Below, in pieces: positions 1 to 7,152 of a stretch of DNA of 23,023 nucleotides. How positions within the stretch are numbered: position 1 is the first letter of the stretch; each line of letters starts with the position of its first letter. This DNA comes from LGRD01 sp031378125. Lineage in GTDB: Bacteria; Pseudomonadota; Gammaproteobacteria; Burkholderiales; Burkholderiaceae_C. The stretch lies in contig JANNDW010000229.1 of assembly GCA_031378125.1 (NCBI GenBank), positions 1 through 23,023 of the forward strand. The letters run 5' to 3'. The position numbers were made by a program, and so were the translations under genes. The notes under the pieces are model-generated. The model did not search any database. It saw nothing but the letters and a program-made list of their open reading frames with translations, and was not told the origin of the DNA.

Positions 1-147
1 CCGCCCCACGCCAGTTCAGGCCAAAGCCTTCAGACTGCTCGACGTGAACCCCGTTTGTTCCCAGTAGCGCACCCACACATTTCAAAAATCTCTCGACGAT
101 TCATGGGGTTGATGTACGGCAGTCTCCAAAGTTCGGGCTAGAGAACT

Positions 148-182
148 ATTGCATTTTGAATATAGCGTGTTTATTATGCAAT
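148..182. promoter_or_regulatory. Perfect 7-bp dyad overlapping promoter and start codon (operator-like)
   Basis: ATTGCAT (148-154) and its exact reverse complement ATGCAAT (176-182) are 28 bases apart start to start. One arm covers the putative -35 box and the other covers the end of the -10 box and the first bases of the ATPase start codon. The arrangement would suit a dimeric repressor, possibly autoregulatory. With 7-bp arms in AT-rich DNA, chance remains possible. Confidence 0.3.
149..177 (+). promoter_or_regulatory. Putative sigma70-type promoter abutting the ATPase start codon
   Basis: A TTGCAT box (149-154) and a TATTAT box (172-177) are separated by 17 bases, a good match in boxes and spacing to a housekeeping promoter. 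The surrounding 30 bases are clearly more AT-rich than the rest of the window. If used, transcription would begin about seven bases after the second box, at or within the ATG ATG that opens the ATPase gene, so the mRNA would have little or no leader. This is a prediction from sequence only. Confidence 0.4.
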
Positions 183-1326
183 GATGTTTGATCGCCTTGC
201 TGCCCAGCGCATCCGCCAGCGGCTCGACGCCAGCCCCGCCGTGGCCATCCTCGGCCCGCGGCAGGTGGGCAAGACGACACTGGCCCGCGCCATCGCGGGC
301 GAACTCCCGAACACCCTGTACCTCGACCTGGAGAGCCCGGGCGACCGCGCGAGGCTGGAGCAGCCCGGCGCGTTCTTTCGCGCCAACCGGCAACGCCTGG
401 TGGTGCTGGACGAAATTCAGAACCTGCCCGAAATCTTCAGCGAGATGCGCGGCGAGATCGACGACGACCGCCGCGTCGGCCGCTTCCTGGTGCTCGGGTC
501 GGCGTCGTTCAAGCTGCTGCGCCAATCCCAATCCCTCGCCGGCCGGCTGGCCTTGGTGGACATGGCGCCGTTGCTGCTGGCCGAGGTGCACCGGACATTC
601 GAAGACATTCAAACCCTGTGGCTGCGCGGGGGTTTTCCGGGCAGCTTCACCGCCTCCGGCGAACCCGCGGCCTGGGCCTGGCGTGAGGGCTTTGTGCGTC
701 ATTTTCTGAACACCGACCTGCCCGGCCTGGGGATTGCCGTCGAGCCTGAACTGATGCGGCGCTTCTGGCGGATGACCGCGCACCTGCACGGCCAACTCTT
801 CAACGCATCGGCCATCGCCAATTCGCTGGGGCTGTCGGCCCCCACCGTGACACGCTATCTGGACCATCTGTGCAACAGCCTGATGCTCAGGCGGCTGGAG
901 CCTTACCACGCCAACCTGGGCAAGCGGCTGGTCAAGTCGCCCAAGGTGTACGTTCGCGACAGCGGCCTGCTGCACTACCTGCTGGGCATTCGGGACGTGA
1001 ACGATCTGCTCGGCCACCCGAGCACCGGCGCTTCGTGGGAAGGCTTCGTCGTCGAGCAGATCTGCAACCAGCTCGACTTTGGCAGCCAAGTGTCGTTCTA
1101 CCGAACCGCCGCCGGCGCGGAACTGGACATGGTGATTGAGAACGGCCGCAAAAAGATCGGCATCGAGATCAAGTTCTCCAGCGCGCCCAAGCTCACCAAG
1201 GGGTTCTGGCAAGCCTGCGAAGACGTGGGTGTCGACAAAGCGTACGTGGTGGCGCCGGTGCGCGAGGGTTGGGCGATGGCCGAGAACGTGGAGGTCACCT
1301 CGCCGCTGGCGCTTGCGTTGCCGTGA
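181..1326 (+). CDS. AAA-type ATPase with DUF4143 C-terminal domain
   Basis: The 381-residue protein begins with a P-loop ATPase module. Walker A is GPRQVGKTT at residues 25-33 and Walker B is LVVLDE at 73-78, followed by IQNLPE, a hallmark of this family. The C-terminal part (about 200-370) matches the DUF4143 layout and ends in a PD-(D/E)xK-like core: GAELDMVIE, then GIEIKFS. Family members are widespread, often in accessory DNA, and have no settled function; ATP binding is likely, while nuclease activity is not shown. The start at 181 (or ATG at 184) fits the usual N-terminus, with the P-loop near residue 25, but no Shine-Dalgarno sequence precedes it and a promoter-like pair ends just before it, so a leaderless mRNA is possible. 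It stands alone, convergent with the DUF72 gene. Family assignment is firm; role unknown. Confidence 0.9.
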   Translation: MMFDRLAAQRIRQRLDASPAVAILGPRQVGKTTLARAIAGELPNTLYLDLESPGDRARLEQPGAFFRANRQRLVVLDEIQNLPEIFSEMRGEIDDDRRVGRFLVLGSASFKLLRQSQSLAGRLALVDMAPLLLAEVHRTFEDIQTLWLRGGFPGSFTASGEPAAWAWREGFVRHFLNTDLPGLGIAVEPELMRRFWRMTAHLHGQLFNASAIANSLGLSAPTVTRYLDHLCNSLMLRRLEPYHANLGKRLVKSPKVYVRDSGLLHYLLGIRDVNDLLGHPSTGASWEGFVVEQICNQLDFGSQVSFYRTAAGAELDMVIENGRKKIGIEIKFSSAPKLTKGFWQACEDVGVDKAYVVAPVREGWAMAENVEVTSPLALALP

Positions 1327-1402
1327 GCAAGCTTTGCGCAAGCCTGCGAGCGGATGACCCGAGTAACAAGCGACAACCCACTGGGCGCGGCCCCGGCAAA
1401 TT

Positions 1403-1421
1403 GCCCCGCTGGTCTCGGGGC
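1403..1421. terminator. GC hairpin between convergent genes, weak terminator candidate
   Basis: GCCCCG (1403-1408) pairs with CGGGGC (1416-1421) around a 7-base loop in the 117-bp gap between the convergent ATPase and DUF72 genes. Location suits a terminator, but there is no T-run on either strand, so intrinsic termination is doubtful. Confidence 0.2.
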
Positions 1422-1443
1422 TGCGGGAACCGCGGCCGCACCC

Positions 1444-2247
1444 TCAGCGCAGCCGCTCCAGCAACGCCATCGCCGCCGCCGGTGCGCGCTCCTTGGCGCC
1501 GCTGATGAAGACCATGAACACGTCGCGCGGCGCGCCCGCGGTGGGCTGGCCCTGCACACGCGGCAAGTCCGCGGGATCGCCGCCGCTGGCCCACAGCCGC
1601 GCGCGTTCGGCCCAGCGGTCCAGGGCCGCTGGCGCGTAGCCGCTGGCCAGCGACGCTTCGGAACGCATCAGCCGGGCATAGACAAAATCGCCCGTCGGAT
1701 CGGCGAACGACGGGTGCTGGTCCGAATCGGCAAAGGCAGTGGCGCAGTGGTAACTGCGTGCGAGCTTCAGGTAGCCTGGCGTCATGAAACTCTCGTGCCG
1801 AACATCCAGCACATGGCGCAGCGCCAATCCATCCACCTGCTTCGGCAGCAAGTTCAGAAATGCCTCGAAGTCTTCCGGCTCAAAGCGTTTGGTGGGCATG
1901 AACTGCCAGACGATCGGCCCGAGCTTGGGGCCCAGCTCCGCGATGCCGCTACCGACAAAACGTTCGATGGATTCGCCGGCCTCGGCCAGCAACTTGCGGT
2001 TGGTCGCAAAGCGCGAGGCCTTGACCGGGAACACAAAGCCGTCCGGCGTTTGATCGCGCCACTTGGCAAAGCTGGCGGGCTTTTGGGCGCCATGGTAAGT
2101 GGCATTGATCTCGATGGCGCTGAGCTGCCGGCTGGCGTGTTCGAGTTCGCGCGCCTGCGGCCAGGCATCGGGATAGAAGTTGTTGCGCCAGGGCGGGTAG
2201 GTCCAGCCGCCGATGCCCACCCGAATGCGGCCAGGAGCACCGCCCAT
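1444..2247 (-). CDS. DUF72 (YecE-like) family protein
   Basis: The 267-residue protein has the DUF72 signature near the N-terminus (RVGIGGWTYPPWRNNFYP, about residues 8-25), then SAIEINATYHG and a PDGFVFPVKASR stretch, the usual order in this TIM-barrel family. Length is normal for the family (about 240-300). Function is unknown; no membrane segment or signal peptide is seen, so it is probably cytosolic. The ATG shares its first base with the TGA stop of the upstream lipoprotein gene (TGATG), so it is almost certainly co-transcribed and translationally coupled with the MCE transport genes. Whether that linkage is functional is not known. Family call is firm. Confidence 0.9.
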   Translation of the reverse strand: MGGAPGRIRVGIGGWTYPPWRNNFYPDAWPQARELEHASRQLSAIEINATYHGAQKPASFAKWRDQTPDGFVFPVKASRFATNRKLLAEAGESIERFVGSGIAELGPKLGPIVWQFMPTKRFEPEDFEAFLNLLPKQVDGLALRHVLDVRHESFMTPGYLKLARSYHCATAFADSDQHPSFADPTGDFVYARLMRSEASLASGYAPAALDRWAERARLWASGGDPADLPRVQGQPTAGAPRDVFMVFISGAKERAPAAAMALLERLR

Positions 2248-2939
2248 CAGGGGTTCGCCGGTGGGCGCGGCGCTCCGTCCAGCACCACGGCCATGCGCCG
2301 GCGAAGGCGCGCGGCTTCAGCGCCCTCACCCGCTGCGTCGGCGCGCTGCGCCTGCACATTCAACCAGGCCAGCAAGGGCCGGCTCCAGCCTTGCGCCGAG
2401 GCGGTATCGGCCGCCAGCGCAAACAGCGCCGGCTGGGCTCGGCCGCTGCGCAGCAACACACCGGCGGCGACCAGGCGCGACAGCGGATCCGGCATGCGGC
2501 TCAGCGCATCCGCCGAACCGTTGCCCGCCAGCGCCTCACGGTGTGCGTCCGGCAGCAGCGCCGCATCTTGCGCGTTGCCCTTGCCGGCCAGATAGTCGGC
2601 ATAGGCGCGCTCCGCGGCCGGCGCATCCTGCGCCAGCGCGGCAAAGCCCGGGCACTCGTCAAACACCAGGCTGGCCACGCGGGCGGCGCAGCGCGTCAGC
2701 TCGGCGCGGGCCAGCAGGTCGGCCCGGCCCGTGCGCGCCAGGTCGGCGCGCGCGCGGGCGAACTCCAGCGTCTCCAGCCGGGTGTTGCCCGCCAGGTAGG
2801 CAGCCACGCCGCGCTCAAGCGAGCCCTTGGCGTTCATCTGCCAGTCGGGTGGCGGCGGTGTGCTGGAGCAAGCAGCCAACACCGCGGCCACGCCCATCGC
2901 GGCGAATCGGCGTTGCAGCATCATGGCAGCTTGATTCAT
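2247..2939 (-). CDS. Helical lipoprotein encoded after the MCE gene
   Basis: The 230-residue product opens with a short lipoprotein signal peptide: a basic QRR patch, a hydrophobic run and lipobox LAAC at 21-24, followed by SSTPPPP. Serine after the cysteine suggests outer-membrane sorting. The rest is Ala/Leu/Arg-rich and predicted helical, with paired-helix, TPR-like spacing, rather than the beta-rich PqiC/ABC auxiliary fold. The chosen start, ATG at 2939, overlaps the TGA of the MCE gene as ATGA; an internal ATG at 2924 would also keep the signal peptide. Position suggests an accessory part of the MCE system bridging to the outer membrane. That role is inferred from context. I do not recognise a named family. 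Confidence 0.75.
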   Translation of the reverse strand: MNQAAMMLQRRFAAMGVAAVLAACSSTPPPPDWQMNAKGSLERGVAAYLAGNTRLETLEFARARADLARTGRADLLARAELTRCAARVASLVFDECPGFAALAQDAPAAERAYADYLAGKGNAQDAALLPDAHREALAGNGSADALSRMPDPLSRLVAAGVLLRSGRAQPALFALAADTASAQGWSRPLLAWLNVQAQRADAAGEGAEAARLRRRMAVVLDGAPRPPANP

Positions 2940-3949
2940 GGCAGCTTGATCTCGGTGTCGCGCTTGAACGGCCACTTGCGATTGACCTCGTTGACGAGCT
3001 GCTCCACCTTGCGAAGGCTGGCTTCGACCTCGGCGCGCAGCGAACCCAGGTCGGTGCTGGCCTCGCGGGTGTTGGTGGCAATGCCCTGTGCCTCCACGAG
3101 CAAGGCATCGACCTTTTTCAGGCTGTTCCGCGCCTCGGCCAGCAAGCCGTTGAGCTGCAAGACGGTGGCTTGCGTATCCTTCATCACACCGCTGTCGCCG
3201 AACACCTGCGCGTCGGCCTTGGCGACCAACCCGTCGGCCTTGCGCGCCAGGCCATCGGCCTTCAGCGCCAGGCCGTCCAGGCGCGCCAGCAGCGCGTTGG
3301 TGCGGTCCAGCGCGGTGGCGATCTTCTTGCCCTCCTTCTCGTCGCCCATGATCACGCCCAGCGCACCCCGCGGGCCGTTGAGGGTCTCGGTCGTGGCCTG
3401 CACATTGCGCAGGCTGTGGTTGAGCGGCGCATCGGCAGCCGTCATGGCGGTCAGGTTGGCGAGCAGGTCGCGCACGCTGGCCATCAGGCGCGGAATTTCG
3501 GCCGATGCATCGCCGCTCAAGACCTTGCGCACCGCGCCATCGAGCAGCGGCGGATCGGTCAACACGCCGGTGAAGGCGCGAATGCGGGTGGCGCCGACCA
3601 GGCCGCTCTCCATCGTGAACACGCTGGACTCGCGCAGCCAATGGGCGTCTTTGGCGGGCACGTCCACGATGATGCGGGCGTTGCCCTCGTCCGACAGCTC
3701 GATGCGGTTGACGCGCCCGATCGGGAAACCCGCGAACGTCAGGTCCATGCCCACCACCACGCCCTCGGAATTTTCGGCCACCAGCACCAGCGTCTGTTTG
3801 CGCTCGAAAGCGCCGCGCGCGTACAGCACATAGGCGACCGAGGCGCCAATCAGCAGCAGCACCCCCCACAACAGCAGCCGCGCTTTCAGGTCCAGGTGGG
3901 CGACCGGCGGGGCGTCTTTGGGTGGCACGGGTTCGGGTGGCACGGGCAT
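2936..3949 (-). CDS. MlaD/MCE-domain substrate-binding protein
   Basis: The 337-residue protein has a proline-rich cytosolic N-tail (1-17), one membrane anchor (about 24-42), and a single MCE domain (about 53-130) containing the typical EGVVVGMDLTFAGFPIGRV pattern of spaced glycines and valines. After it comes a long periplasmic helical region (about 150-325) rich in coiled-coil heptads, including three near-identical 7-residue units (KADGLAR, KADGLVA, KADAQVF) at about 230-250. MCE proteins form hexameric rings that shuttle phospholipids or other lipids between inner and outer membranes. The ATG at 3949 is chosen because the frame upstream lies within the permease gene; the gap to the permease stop is 34 bases. 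It belongs with the permease and lipoprotein genes flanking it. Confidence 0.88.
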   Translation of the reverse strand: MPVPPEPVPPKDAPPVAHLDLKARLLLWGVLLLIGASVAYVLYARGAFERKQTLVLVAENSEGVVVGMDLTFAGFPIGRVNRIELSDEGNARIIVDVPAKDAHWLRESSVFTMESGLVGATRIRAFTGVLTDPPLLDGAVRKVLSGDASAEIPRLMASVRDLLANLTAMTAADAPLNHSLRNVQATTETLNGPRGALGVIMGDEKEGKKIATALDRTNALLARLDGLALKADGLARKADGLVAKADAQVFGDSGVMKDTQATVLQLNGLLAEARNSLKKVDALLVEAQGIATNTREASTDLGSLRAEVEASLRKVEQLVNEVNRKWPFKRDTEIKLP

Positions 3950-3983
3950 GGGTTGGGCGGGCTCGGGTTTCGGGCTGTGCCTG

Positions 3984-4787
3984 TCAATAGTAGTTGCCCA
4001 CCAGGGACAGCATCTCGACCAACAAAACCACCGCCAGCAAGCGCGCCAGCCGCACGACGTCGGCATTGGATTGGGGCCTGCCGGCCGCGTCCTCGCGCGC
4101 TGTGGGCACCATCGGAATGATGGCCACGGCCAGGCTCAGAAACAGTGTCTTCAAGCCGAAAATCAGCACGATCACCGGGTTGAACACATGGCCGACGGTG
4201 CGGGTGAAGCCGCCCACGCCCCAGGTGGAAAAACCGTACACCGAGAAATAGGCCAGCAACAGCGTGACGGCGCTGCTCACGGCGGCCAGCGTGATCACCG
4301 CGAACACGCCGGCCACGGCGCGCGGCAGCACCATGTCGCGTGTCGGGTCCAGCCCGGCCGCGAGTTGCGATTCGAACTGGCCTGCCAAACGCATGCTGCG
4401 AACCTGCTCGCCGGCCGGCATGGCATAACGCATGGCCGCGAACAGCGCGGCCGACAGCGGGATCAGCTCCAGCACCAGTGTGCGCACCAGCACGTCGAGC
4501 GCGTAACGCGACAGGCCATAACTCAACGAGGTGGCCACCACGATGCGGATGATCACCAGCGCGGCAATCGCCGAGAGCACGGTGAAACTGGGCAACACCG
4601 GCATCGTGGCCTGGTAGAGGGCCCGCACCATCTGCTGGCGCTGCGAACGGCGGTAGCTCGAAGGCGACAGCGACAGCACCAGAACCTGCGCGCCGAAATG
4701 GACAACCTGCCACCAGCCGCCCCACCACTGCAGCAGCGCGCGGGCCCAAGGGGGGCGTGGCGAGGGCAGCGAAGGCGCGGGGGGCAT
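3984..4787 (-). CDS. MlaE-family ABC permease (lipid transport)
   Basis: The 267-residue protein has the MlaE layout: an amphipathic N-terminal region, then about five hydrophobic helices, with a conserved stretch around VLVRTLVLELIPLSAAL and the downstream region SMRLAGQFESQLAAGLDPTRDMVLPR. MlaE permeases form a dimer in the inner membrane that contacts an ATPase (MlaF type) and an MCE ring. The ATG at 4787 is preferred; a TTG nine codons upstream (4814) keeps the frame but has no better ribosome binding site. Directly downstream is the MCE gene. No ATP-binding subunit lies in this run, and none is fused to the permease, which is unusual. Family assignment is strong; the transported lipid cannot be told from sequence. 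Confidence 0.87.
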   Translation of the reverse strand: MPPAPSLPSPRPPWARALLQWWGGWWQVVHFGAQVLVLSLSPSSYRRSQRQQMVRALYQATMPVLPSFTVLSAIAALVIIRIVVATSLSYGLSRYALDVLVRTLVLELIPLSAALFAAMRYAMPAGEQVRSMRLAGQFESQLAAGLDPTRDMVLPRAVAGVFAVITLAAVSSAVTLLLAYFSVYGFSTWGVGGFTRTVGHVFNPVIVLIFGLKTLFLSLAVAIIPMVPTAREDAAGRPQSNADVVRLARLLAVVLLVEMLSLVGNYY

Positions 4788-4866
4788 GGCGCGTGCCGGT
4801 CGTCGAGGGTTCAACCGGCACCCAGGCCGCGAACACGGCCCGGGATCGAGCGATGCGGTGTCTCGC

Positions 4867-5178
4867 TCAGGCCAGCTTGCCCAGCGTACCGGTCGCTTCG
4901 GCGAGCAGGTAGTAGAAGGTCACGCGGCTCTTGTTCCGCTCGTCTTTCATCTTGGCCAGCGCGGCCTGCATGCCCGTGTCGGCGGCGGCAGCGGCAAGAC
5001 CCAGCTTCTTGGCGGCGAAGCCGTCTCGAACCGTGGCCAGTTCCTTCGGGTCGGAGCCCGACACCAGGGACGAATCGCGGTTCTGCAAGGCAATGCCGCA
5101 GTACTTGACGATGGACTTCACGGCAGCCTCATCGACGTTGCTGGTGTACTTGGCCACATCGGCCGAATAGTCGCTCAT
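4867..5178 (-). CDS. DUF2853 family protein
   Basis: This is a 103-residue soluble helical protein. The start (MSDYSADVAKYT, then DEAAVKSIVKYCGIAL) and the C-terminal block NKSRVTFYYLLAE match DUF2853 closely, and the length is normal for the family. Function is unknown. A good ribosome binding site (GGAGA, about seven bases before the ATG) supports the start at 5178. It lies 79 bases upstream of the MlaE permease gene on the same strand, so it may share a transcript with the MCE run, but the gap also leaves room for a separate promoter. Confidence 0.9.
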   Translation of the reverse strand: MSDYSADVAKYTSNVDEAAVKSIVKYCGIALQNRDSSLVSGSDPKELATVRDGFAAKKLGLAAAAADTGMQAALAKMKDERNKSRVTFYYLLAEATGTLGKLA

Positions 5179-5316
5179 GGTCTCTCCAGAAGTTGGACAA
5201 GGAAAGGTGCCGTGCTGGCGGATTCCATTGGCGGCGGGGCTGACTGTACATGGCCTCGCCCGGGCTGCAAAACCGGTATCCGACCCGGCTCAACGGGGAC
5301 TGCGCGGGCAGCCGCT

Positions 5317-6360
5317 TCAGCCGCCAGCGCCCTGCGGGCCGGCAGGCTTCACCCGCAACAGGGCGCGCACGAAGCCGTGGTCGCTGCGAAAACGCTCGCG
5401 GCTTTCCTGCAGGTGGTCGTTGAAGTATTCGACGCGCCGCACATCGCCGATGGCAAAGCGGCTGGACGGCACAAACTCCTCGCTGACCCAGACCTGGTCC
5501 AGCAGTTCCGGCCAGCCCTGGTGCACGTGCGAATACGCCATGTCGCGTTTGAGGGCGGGCTCGGTTTGCACGTCGTAGGCGTGGAACAACGCGGTGTCGC
5601 GCGCCTGCCGGTCGTAGGCCACGGCCTGCGTGGCGGCAATCATCTGGCAGGTCACCGAATGCGGGCTGTCGTTCATGTCGCCCAGCAAGATCAGCGGGTC
5701 GCGCGTGCGTTGCACCAGGCCCAGAACAATGCCGCGCAACGCCGCGGCCTCGGCGCCGCGCATCACCAGCGAGCGCAGCGTTGCACGCACCGCCACGATC
5801 GGATCGTCGCGGTCCTCGGTCGGGTTGCCGGCGGCGTCTTGCAGGTACTTGGGGCGTTTGGATTTGAGGTGCACCACCAGCACATGCAAGCGCTGGCCGT
5901 GTTTCATGCGCAGCGTGGCCTTGAGCACCGGCCGCTCGAAGCGGGTGTGCACGCCGATCTCCGGCACCTGCACCTGCTCGCGCGGAGCGAAATCGGCGAT
6001 GGCCTCGACCGCCTCCACCGCCAGCCGGGTCGCCAGCCCGACGCGCGGCGTGCCCAGCGCGCCGGTCTCCGCCCCGGGTGCGATCACCTGCGTGTAGTGC
6101 AGGCCGCTACGCGCCACCGTCGCCTTTAGCGCCACTTCGTCCCACACCTCCTGAAACCCCAGCACGTCGGCGTTCAGCCGTGCGATCTGCGCGCCCAGCC
6201 AGTCGAGCTTGCGGGTGTATTCGTCGGCGCTGTAGGGGTCTTGATTGGCGTAGTACGCGCGGCCGGGCAAGGCCAGGTTGAGCAGGTTGCAGTTGGCCAC
6301 CATCAGCGTGGTGAGCGCGGGAGGCTGGCCGTTGGCGGGGGTGGGCGGTGAACTGTTCAT
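5317..6360 (-). CDS. Endonuclease/exonuclease/phosphatase (EEP) family hydrolase
   Basis: The 347-residue protein carries the EEP metal-hydrolase motifs in order: VANCNLLNLA with Asn23/Asn25, GFQEVW with metal ligand Glu71, VVHLKSKR with His164, LLGDMND at 225-231, and the closing RSDHGF with Asp327-His328. This fold includes exonuclease III, DNase I-like nucleases and phosphodiesterases; the long LKSKRP segment followed by an Asp/Glu-rich loop resembles bacterial EEP proteins of unknown substrate. There is no signal peptide, so it is probably cytosolic. It is transcribed divergently from the GST-like gene across a 137-bp region. The metal-dependent hydrolase call is firm; substrate (nucleic acid, sugar phosphate or lipid) is not resolvable here. 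Confidence 0.87.
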   Translation of the reverse strand: MNSSPPTPANGQPPALTTLMVANCNLLNLALPGRAYYANQDPYSADEYTRKLDWLGAQIARLNADVLGFQEVWDEVALKATVARSGLHYTQVIAPGAETGALGTPRVGLATRLAVEAVEAIADFAPREQVQVPEIGVHTRFERPVLKATLRMKHGQRLHVLVVHLKSKRPKYLQDAAGNPTEDRDDPIVAVRATLRSLVMRGAEAAALRGIVLGLVQRTRDPLILLGDMNDSPHSVTCQMIAATQAVAYDRQARDTALFHAYDVQTEPALKRDMAYSHVHQGWPELLDQVWVSEEFVPSSRFAIGDVRRVEYFNDHLQESRERFRSDHGFVRALLRVKPAGPQGAGG

Positions 6361-6435
6361 GCATCGAGTGTCGCAGGCTTGCCGCCGGCGGTCATCCGCG
6401 GCGCGAGCCGCGGACTTGCCTACACTTGCGCCTTC

Positions 6436-6468
6436 CTTGTCCCTTTCTTGTCCCTTTCTTGTCCCTTT
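6436..6468. repeat. Three perfect tandem copies of an 11-bp unit
   Basis: The unit CTTGTCCCTTT occurs three times back to back without mismatch in the leader of the GST-like gene, 29 bases before its ATG. The period is close to one helical turn, so the copies sit on the same DNA face. The strand is purine/pyrimidine-biased (pyrimidine-rich on plus). It could be a binding array or simple slippage product. Confidence 0.9.
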
Positions 6469-6497
6469 CTCATCTGTGATCAGAAGGAGTTTCGAAC

Positions 6498-7139
6498 ATG
6501 AGCCAGGACCGCCATGTCACGCTGTTCCACTCGCCCAACACACGCTCTGCCGGCGTGTTGATCCTGCTGGAGGAACTGGCCGCGGACTACGATCTGCAGG
6601 TGCTCAACATGAAGGCCGGCGAGCAGCGCGGGCCGGGCTATCTGGCCGTCAACCCGATGGGCAAGGTGCCGGCGATCCGGCATGGCGATGCGCTGGTCAC
6701 CGAGCAGGTGGCGGTCTATTTGTACCTGGCCGATTTGTATGCCGATGCCGGCCTCGCGCCGCCGATCGGCGACCCGTTGCGTGGCCCCTACCTGCGTTGG
6801 CTGGTGTACTACGGCTCGTGCTTCGAGCCGGCTTTGGTGGACAAGGCCATGAAGCGCGAGCCGGCGCCACCATCGACCTCGCCCTACGGCGACTACGACA
6901 CCATGCTGAAGACGCTGACCGACCAGCTCGAAAAAGGGCCGTACCTGCTGGGCGAAAAATTCAGCGCCGCCGACCTGCTGTGGGGCACCGCGCTCACCTG
7001 GACCACGATGTTCAAGCTGGTGCCCGAGTTGCCCGTGATCAAGACCTACATGGACCGCATCAACGCCCGCCCCGCGGTGGCGCGCGTGCGCGTCAAGGAT
7101 GCCGCGCTGGCCGCGGCACAGGCGACGCCACAGGCTTGA
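6498..7139 (+). CDS. Glutathione S-transferase family protein
   Basis: The 213-residue protein has an N-terminal thioredoxin-like domain (about 5-85) with candidate catalytic residues in HSPNTRSAG, the NPMGKVPAI segment containing the cis-proline, and TEQVAVYLYLAD closing the glutathione site. An all-helical C-terminal domain follows (about 95-200), with the usual LLGEKFSAADLLWG N-capping motif. It probably conjugates or transfers glutathione in detoxification or a redox reaction; the substrate is unknown. The start is set by AAGGAG at 6484-6489, eight bases before the ATG. The aldo/keto reductase gene begins 13 bases after the stop, so the two are likely co-transcribed. Three 11-bp repeats lie upstream. 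Confidence 0.92.
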   Translation: MSQDRHVTLFHSPNTRSAGVLILLEELAADYDLQVLNMKAGEQRGPGYLAVNPMGKVPAIRHGDALVTEQVAVYLYLADLYADAGLAPPIGDPLRGPYLRWLVYYGSCFEPALVDKAMKREPAPPSTSPYGDYDTMLKTLTDQLEKGPYLLGEKFSAADLLWGTALTWTTMFKLVPELPVIKTYMDRINARPAVARVRVKDAALAAAQATPQA

Positions 7140-7152
7140 AGCAGGAGGCCAT

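Noticed and set aside
1..147. Possible RNA gene or gene end at the left edge
   Set aside because: No cloverleaf, no coding frame with recognisable residues and no stable long hairpin was found.
2213..4120. A 635-codon plus-strand open frame
   Set aside because: It is antisense to the lipoprotein and MCE genes, which have lipobox, MCE and overlap signals; composition is typical of GC-bias shadow.
6437..6464. TTGTCC units as -35 boxes for the GST-like gene
   Set aside because: No plausible -10 box lies 16-18 bases downstream of any of the three.
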